Below, piece by piece: positions 62,141-64,000 of a DNA stretch of 64,000 bases. Origin of the DNA: 20CM-2-55-15 sp963738025 (GTDB taxonomy: Bacteria; Acidobacteriota; Terriglobia; 20CM-2-55-15); the NCBI GenBank assembly GCA_963738025.1, contig CAVTWA010000003.1, positions 124,001 to 188,000 of the forward strand, in the 5' to 3' direction. Position numbers and translations under genes: made by a program. The notes under the pieces are model-generated. The model was given only the letters and a program-made list of their open reading frames with translations, had not been told where the DNA came from and did no database searches. Within the stretch, counting starts at the first letter, position 1; the number at the start of each line of letters is the position of its first letter.

Positions 62141-62420
62141 CGATGTAAACCTGGTTTGGTGAACGGTGGTGATCAGTCCCCGCCTAAGTTAGGCGGGGAT
62201 CCTTCGCGAAGCGAAGGCGGGGCGGTCTGTTCAAAGATGCGAAGCGACCTTATGGATTTCCGCGCAGCGCTCCTTATTAATTCGGTCCGCTTCGCGGAAA
62301 TTCATAAGGAGCCGCTTCGCGAGGGCATCCCCGCCTGACTTAGGCGGGGACTGCGAGACGCCCGAACCGTGGCATGCGTCTCTATCCAGGACAGTTGCGG
62401 TCATAGACCGCGCGTACAAT
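62141..62420. repeat. Element M, copy between the duplicated gene pairs
   Basis: Contains AGTCCCCGCC-TAAGTTA-GGCGGGGA, TTCGCGAAGCGAA, GGGGCGGTCTGTTCAAAG, GCTCCTTATTAATTC and the end GGTCATAGACCGCGCGTACAAT. The final TACAAT (62415-62420) ends 7 bases before the next gene's ATG, as expected of a -10 of a leaderless transcript. Confidence 0.75.
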
Positions 62421-62427
62421 GGGTGCA

Positions 62428-63387
62428 ATGAAAACAGCAGCGTATCTGATCTTCGCAGCCCTCCTGCTGCCTGTGTTCTATCTCGCCGCCCAGACCCGGT
62501 CCTACACGGCGGCCAAAACACCAGACGGAAAACCAGACCTGCAGGGGGTCTGGACAAACGTTACCGTTACGCCGCTGGAACGCCCTCAGAATTTAAGCGA
62601 TAAAGCCTTCTTCACACCTGCAGAAGCCGCCGCTTTCGAAAGACAAATCGTTGAGCAGAACAATGCGGACCGTCGTGACGGCGGCGCACAAGCCGACGTT
62701 GGCCGTGCCTATAATGACGCGTGGTACGATCGCGGAACCAGAGTCGTCAAGACGCTGCGCACATCGCTGATCGTCGATCCGCCGGACGGTCACGTTCCTG
62801 CAATGCTTCCGGAAGCCGCGAAACGCCAGCAGGCGCGTCTTGCGCAAACTCGTGGACACCAGTTCGACGGCCCCGAGAACCGGTCGCTGGCCGAACGCTG
62901 TCTGATCTGGCCGACGCTCGGACCACCCATGCTGCCGAGTTTTTACAACAACAATTACCAGATCGTGCAGGGACCGGGCTACGTCGCCATTATGGTCGAG
63001 ATGATTCACGACGTACGGATGATCCCGACGGATGGCCGGCCGCATCTGCCTTCGAATGTCCGTTTGTGGATGGGCGACCCTCGCGGCCATTGGGAAGGAA
63101 ACACGCTGGTCGTCGATACCACCAACTTCACCGAGAAGACGGCTTTCCGGGGTTCAAGCGAGAATTTACACCTCGTCGAGAGGTTTAGCCGCACCGATCC
63201 TGATACATTAATGTACGAAGTCACCGTCGAAGACCCATCAACCTGGGCCAAACCATGGAAGATCGAGCTTCCCATGCGCAAAACCGATGGGCCGATTTAC
63301 GAATACGCGTGCCATGAAGGCAATTACGCTATGGAAGGTATGCTCGCGGGCGCGCGCGCTGAAGAAAAAGCATCCAGTTCCAAATAG
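62428..63387 (+). CDS. Secreted protein of the 'RGHWEGNTLVVDT' family (duplicate)
   Basis: The product has 319 residues. Signal peptide (KTAAYLIFAALLLPVFYLAA), YTAAKTPDGKPDLQGVWTNV, LRTSLIVDPPDGHVPAMLPE, LAERCLIWPTLGPPMLPSFY, QIVQGPGYVAIMVEMIHDVR, PTDGRPHLPSNV, DPRGHWEGNTLVVDTTNFTE, LHLVERFSRTDPDT, VEDPSTWAKPWKIE. Close paralogue of 60690-61700. ATG at 62428 begins the signal peptide; an ATG three codons earlier lies inside the repeat. No ribosome site is visible, so leaderless translation from the repeat-borne -10 is possible. Confidence 0.87.
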   Translation: MKTAAYLIFAALLLPVFYLAAQTRSYTAAKTPDGKPDLQGVWTNVTVTPLERPQNLSDKAFFTPAEAAAFERQIVEQNNADRRDGGAQADVGRAYNDAWYDRGTRVVKTLRTSLIVDPPDGHVPAMLPEAAKRQQARLAQTRGHQFDGPENRSLAERCLIWPTLGPPMLPSFYNNNYQIVQGPGYVAIMVEMIHDVRMIPTDGRPHLPSNVRLWMGDPRGHWEGNTLVVDTTNFTEKTAFRGSSENLHLVERFSRTDPDTLMYEVTVEDPSTWAKPWKIELPMRKTDGPIYEYACHEGNYAMEGMLAGARAEEKASSSK

Positions 63388-63396
63388 GAGATGACG

Positions 63397-63816
63397 ATGC
63401 AACGAAGAATTCTCATTACACTCACTGGCGTCTGTTTACTTGCCGTGGCGCTGCCGGTGTTCGCGCATCACGCCTTTACTGCGGAATTCGACGCGAAAAA
63501 GCCGTTGAAGCTGCGTGGTACCGTCGCTAAGGTTGAACTCATCAACCCGCATTCGTGGATTCACATCGATGTGAAGAATCCAGACGGCACGACCACCCGC
63601 TGGATGATCGAGGGTGGCACTCCGAACACCCTGCTTCGGCGCGGCTTCACGAAAAATTCACTTCCTGCCGGCACCGAGATTCTGGTGGACGGGTATCAGG
63701 CAAAGGACGGATCGAATCGCGCGAACGGCCGCGACCTGACCTTCCCGGACGGCAAAAAAATCTTCCTTGGTTCGTCTGGTCCTGAGGGACCGCCTTCCGA
63801 CGCCGCGAAGCCGTAG
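63397..63816 (+). CDS. Exported DUF6152-family protein (duplicate)
   Basis: The product has 139 residues. Signal peptide (ILITLTGVCLLAVALPVFA) then HHAFTAEFDAKKPLKLRGTV, VELINPHSWIHIDVKNPDG, WMIEGGTPNTLLRRGF, LPAGTEILVDGYQAKDG and GKKIFLG. Paralogue of 61703-62125 and coupled in the same way to the secreted protein before it. The second ATG (63397) was chosen because GGAG lies 6 bases before it; the first ATG (63391) touches the GGAG. Confidence 0.87.
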   Translation: MQRRILITLTGVCLLAVALPVFAHHAFTAEFDAKKPLKLRGTVAKVELINPHSWIHIDVKNPDGTTTRWMIEGGTPNTLLRRGFTKNSLPAGTEILVDGYQAKDGSNRANGRDLTFPDGKKIFLGSSGPEGPPSDAAKP

Positions 63817-63830
63817 AAACGGTGAAAGCG

Positions 63831-63897
63831 GATAAGCCACGAATTGAACGAATTTAACGAATTGAGTTCGTTGAATTCGTTCAATTCGTGGCTTATC
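63831..63897. repeat. Long palindromic hairpin, family H, copy 3 (A/T variant)
   Basis: GATAAGCCACGAATTGAACG and its complement on the right. Where copies 1 and 2 have GG in the arm (ACGGATT) this copy has GA (ACGAATT), changed on both strands of the stem. It separates two convergent genes and may end both transcripts. Confidence 0.85.
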
Positions 63898-64000
63898 TAT
63901 TTCTTCTGCAGTTCGTCGTATGCCAGCTGGATGTTTCCTTTGATTCCGCCGAGGAACGTGCTGACCGTATAGCCCGCGTATTTTTCGGGAACCTTGTACT
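63897..64000 (-). CDS. C-terminus of an MBL-fold metallo-hydrolase (partial)
   Basis: The last 33 codons before a TAG at 63897-63899 read YKVPEKYAGYTVSTFLGG then IKGNIQLAYDELQKK. This closely fits the C-terminal end ('YKVPEKYxGYxVSTFxGGxKGNxxxAYxEL') of exported acidobacterial metallo-beta-lactamase-fold hydrolases as I recall them. The metal site lies outside the window. It may be a paralogue of the gene cut by the left edge. Confidence 0.6.
   Translation of the reverse strand, partial: YKVPEKYAGYTVSTFLGGIKGNIQLAYDELQKK

Overview
The window looks like a chromosomal segment of a Gram-negative member of the Acidobacteriota. The lineage call rests on families I associate with that phylum: a VWFA-related secreted protein of the TIGR03436 type, a DUF3738/TIGR03435 remnant, DUF6152 proteins, and many secreted proteins ending in an 'RGHWEGDTLVVDT'-type domain. 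LpxD and MlaE-like sequence indicate an outer membrane. No rRNA and no intact tRNA was seen. The class cannot be fixed from this window.

0-4 kb: an exported-enzyme block on the minus strand (MBL-fold start, a secreted family protein, an alpha/beta hydrolase) with a divergent alginate-export-type porin. 4-16.8 kb: a compact nonribosomal peptide cluster read right to left (MbtH-like protein, A-PCP, C-dioxygenase, C*-A-PCP-C-A-PCP-TE) with a divergent phosphopantetheinyl transferase. The predicted product is about three building blocks long. The N-terminal condensation domain of the large synthetase has lost HHxxxDG, and the C-dioxygenase protein just upstream could replace it.

16.8-29.7 kb: a stress and regulation block. 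It holds a DksA/TraR-like zinc protein, a SYLF lipid-binding protein, two paralogous Crp/Fnr regulators, a STAS antagonist, groES-groEL, two paralogous small unknown proteins, a 47-residue ORF and an Hsp70. Five copies of a 16-bp dyad (TGTGCA-N4-TGAACA type) each sit exactly 21 bp before a -10-like hexamer, in front of five of these transcription units. This looks like one Crp/Fnr-type regulon and is the strongest new signal here.

30-39 kb: a single 3038-residue cyclic beta-1,2-glucan synthase-like protein. 39-47.5 kb: secreted proteins separated by a graveyard of broken sequences (HicA toxin, tRNA-Gln 3' half, IS481-type transposase, fibronectin-III protein, T7-type RNA polymerase) together with palindromic and tandem repeats.

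47.5-58 kb: a cytochrome c/PQQ dehydrogenase pair, two DedA proteins, pdxJ, a family 2 glycosyltransferase, and a haem and lipid A run (hemE-hemH, hemG-lpxD). 58-64 kb: a serine hydrolase, a frameshifted secreted protein, a duplicated two-gene unit (secreted family protein + DUF6152), and the C-terminus of another MBL-fold hydrolase. Two interspersed repeat families, one a structured MITE-like element with 20-bp inverted ends and one a long perfect-stem hairpin, occupy most of the intergenic spaces from 39 kb onward.
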